DNA of 7,598 nt from Candidatus Latescibacterota bacterium (GTDB lineage Bacteria > Latescibacterota > UBA2968 > UBA8231): positions 1 to 7,598 of the forward strand of contig JAJDTN010000276.1 of the NCBI GenBank assembly GCA_022827165.1, read 5' to 3'. Each line of letters opens with the position of its first letter. Within the stretch, counting starts at the first letter, position 1. Shown in pieces: positions 7,034 through 7,598 of this stretch. The position numbers and the translations under genes are program-made. A model generated the notes under the pieces. That model ran no database searches. It had not been told where the DNA came from and was given only the letters and a program-made list of their open reading frames with translations.

Positions 7034-7468
7034 ATGGCACGGAAGAAGCGCCAGCTGAGAACCGCCGCCGGGCAGCGGGAGCGGACGAGTCCCATGCCCG
7101 ACATCACCCCCGTGGTGAACGTGGCCTTGGTGTTGTTGATCATCTTCATGATCGTCATGCCGATCATCCGCGAAGGGGTAGAGGTCGACACACCCCAGGC
7201 CGACTACGCCGACAGAATGGAAGAGGCCGCCGAGCAACTGGTCGTGTTGTCGGTGAAGGAGGACGGGAGCCTCTTCGTCAACCTGACCGAGGTGGACAAG
7301 GACCGCCTGAAGGATGAACTGGCCCTCGCCTACCAAGGACAGGAGGGCAACCCGATCATCATCAAGGGGGCCCGCCACCTGCCGTACCAGGAGATTCTCG
7401 AGTTGATGGAGGTGTGCCAGGGCATCGGCGCCCCCGCCGTGGACCTGCTGGCCAGGAAGGAACGCTAA
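7034..7468 (+). CDS. ExbD/TolR family protein with Asn in place of the key membrane Asp
   Basis: A 144-residue ExbD/TolR-type protein: a basic cytoplasmic N-terminus (ARKKRQLR), one membrane helix at about residues 24-45, and a periplasmic domain of about 100 residues. In this family the helix begins with T-P-x-x-D, and that Asp (Asp25 in E. coli ExbD, Asp23 in TolR) carries the protons. Here the motif reads T25-P26-V27-V28-N29, with codon AAC at 7118-7120, so the protonatable residue is missing while the rest of the helix (VALVLLIIFMIVMP) is normal. The periplasmic part has an ordinary pattern with a VLSVKEDGSLFVN hairpin and a final PAVDLL strand, so the gene is not decaying. It lies between an intact channel gene and a second exbD-like gene. 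Its start has no recognisable Shine-Dalgarno site, unlike both neighbours. An internal Met21 at 7094 is a less likely start because it would remove the basic anchor. Confidence 0.92.
   Translation: MARKKRQLRTAAGQRERTSPMPDITPVVNVALVLLIIFMIVMPIIREGVEVDTPQADYADRMEEAAEQLVVLSVKEDGSLFVNLTEVDKDRLKDELALAYQGQEGNPIIIKGARHLPYQEILELMEVCQGIGAPAVDLLARKER
7454..7460 (+). promoter_or_regulatory. Ribosome binding site of the second exbD-like gene
   Basis: AGGAAGG lies inside the last codons of the first exbD-like gene, 9 bases before the GTG at 7470. It supports GTG as start and tight coupling of the two genes. Confidence 0.65.
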
Positions 7469-7469
7469 G

Positions 7470-7598
7470 GTGCCCCGCCAGCGCAGGGCCCTCGGCCGCC
7501 TCGAGTCCAACATCAACATCACGCCCATGGGCGATGTCTCCCTCTGTCTGCTGCTGGGTTTCCTCGTCATCACGCCGATCCTCATCGAGACCCTGCAG
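7470..7598 (+). CDS. Second ExbD/TolR family protein, 3' partial
   Basis: Starting from GTG one base after the stop of the previous gene, 43 codons are open to the right edge. They encode a basic N-terminus (PRQRRALGR), then INITPMGDVSLCLLLGFLVI, the start of the single membrane helix of ExbD/TolR proteins. The T-P-x-x-D register is kept, with Asp22 at the proton-carrying position (codon GAT at 7527-... about 7533-7535). This is the copy that can bear protons, in contrast to its neighbour. Helix content is unusual in having Gly21 just before the Asp and Cys26 just after. The periplasmic domain lies beyond the window. Too short for any automatic ORF call but well supported by motif, spacing and ribosome site. 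Confidence 0.85.
   Translation, partial: MPRQRRALGRLESNINITPMGDVSLCLLLGFLVITPILIETLQ

Noticed and set aside
1..7598. CRISPR array, insertion sequence, tRNA or rRNA
   Set aside because: No regularly spaced repeats, transposase motifs, terminal inverted repeats or tRNA/rRNA-like conserved stretches were seen.

Overview
The window is very GC-rich bacterial DNA with dense genes, Shine-Dalgarno sites of the GGAGG type, and third codon positions almost saturated with G/C in the left three quarters. The gene types suggest an uncultivated, polysaccharide-degrading Gram-negative lineage such as Planctomycetota, Verrucomicrobiota or Latescibacterota. They are a DUF4838 protein, an exported ADP-ribosylglycohydrolase-fold protein, a GH29 fucosidase, a conserved unknown family I associate with such genomes, and an ExbB/ExbD set. 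The phylum is inferred from gene content; no marker gene is present.

Left block (1-3201, + strand): the 3' part of a DUF4838 protein with a C-terminal sugar-binding-like beta domain, followed closely by an ADP-ribosylglycohydrolase-family protein with a probable signal peptide. Centre block (3209-5955, - strand, converging on the left block with only 7 bases between stop codons): a conserved protein of unknown function followed 11 bases later by a GH29 alpha-L-fucosidase. Both centre genes appear to be translated from one mRNA. I read the two blocks together as a glycan-utilisation locus, probably for fucose-containing and perhaps uronate-containing polysaccharide. The substrate cannot be read from sequence.

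Between the centre block and the right block (5956-6327) lies a stretch without an intact gene. On the - strand it holds what looks like the decayed C-terminus of an alpha/beta-hydrolase, ending in an ATGA overlap with the next gene. On the + strand it holds a plausible sigma70-type promoter.

Right block (6328-7598, + strand): an ExbB/TolQ/MotA-type proton-channel subunit and two tandem ExbD/TolR-type subunits, the second cut by the window edge. The channel subunit has the full set of pore residues. The first ExbD has Asn where the family has its essential membrane Asp, while the second keeps the Asp. A hetero-ExbD motor with one protonatable and one non-protonatable subunit is the most unusual idea the window offers. 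Such motors energise TonB-dependent outer-membrane transport, Tol-Pal function or gliding; which of these applies cannot be told from the window.
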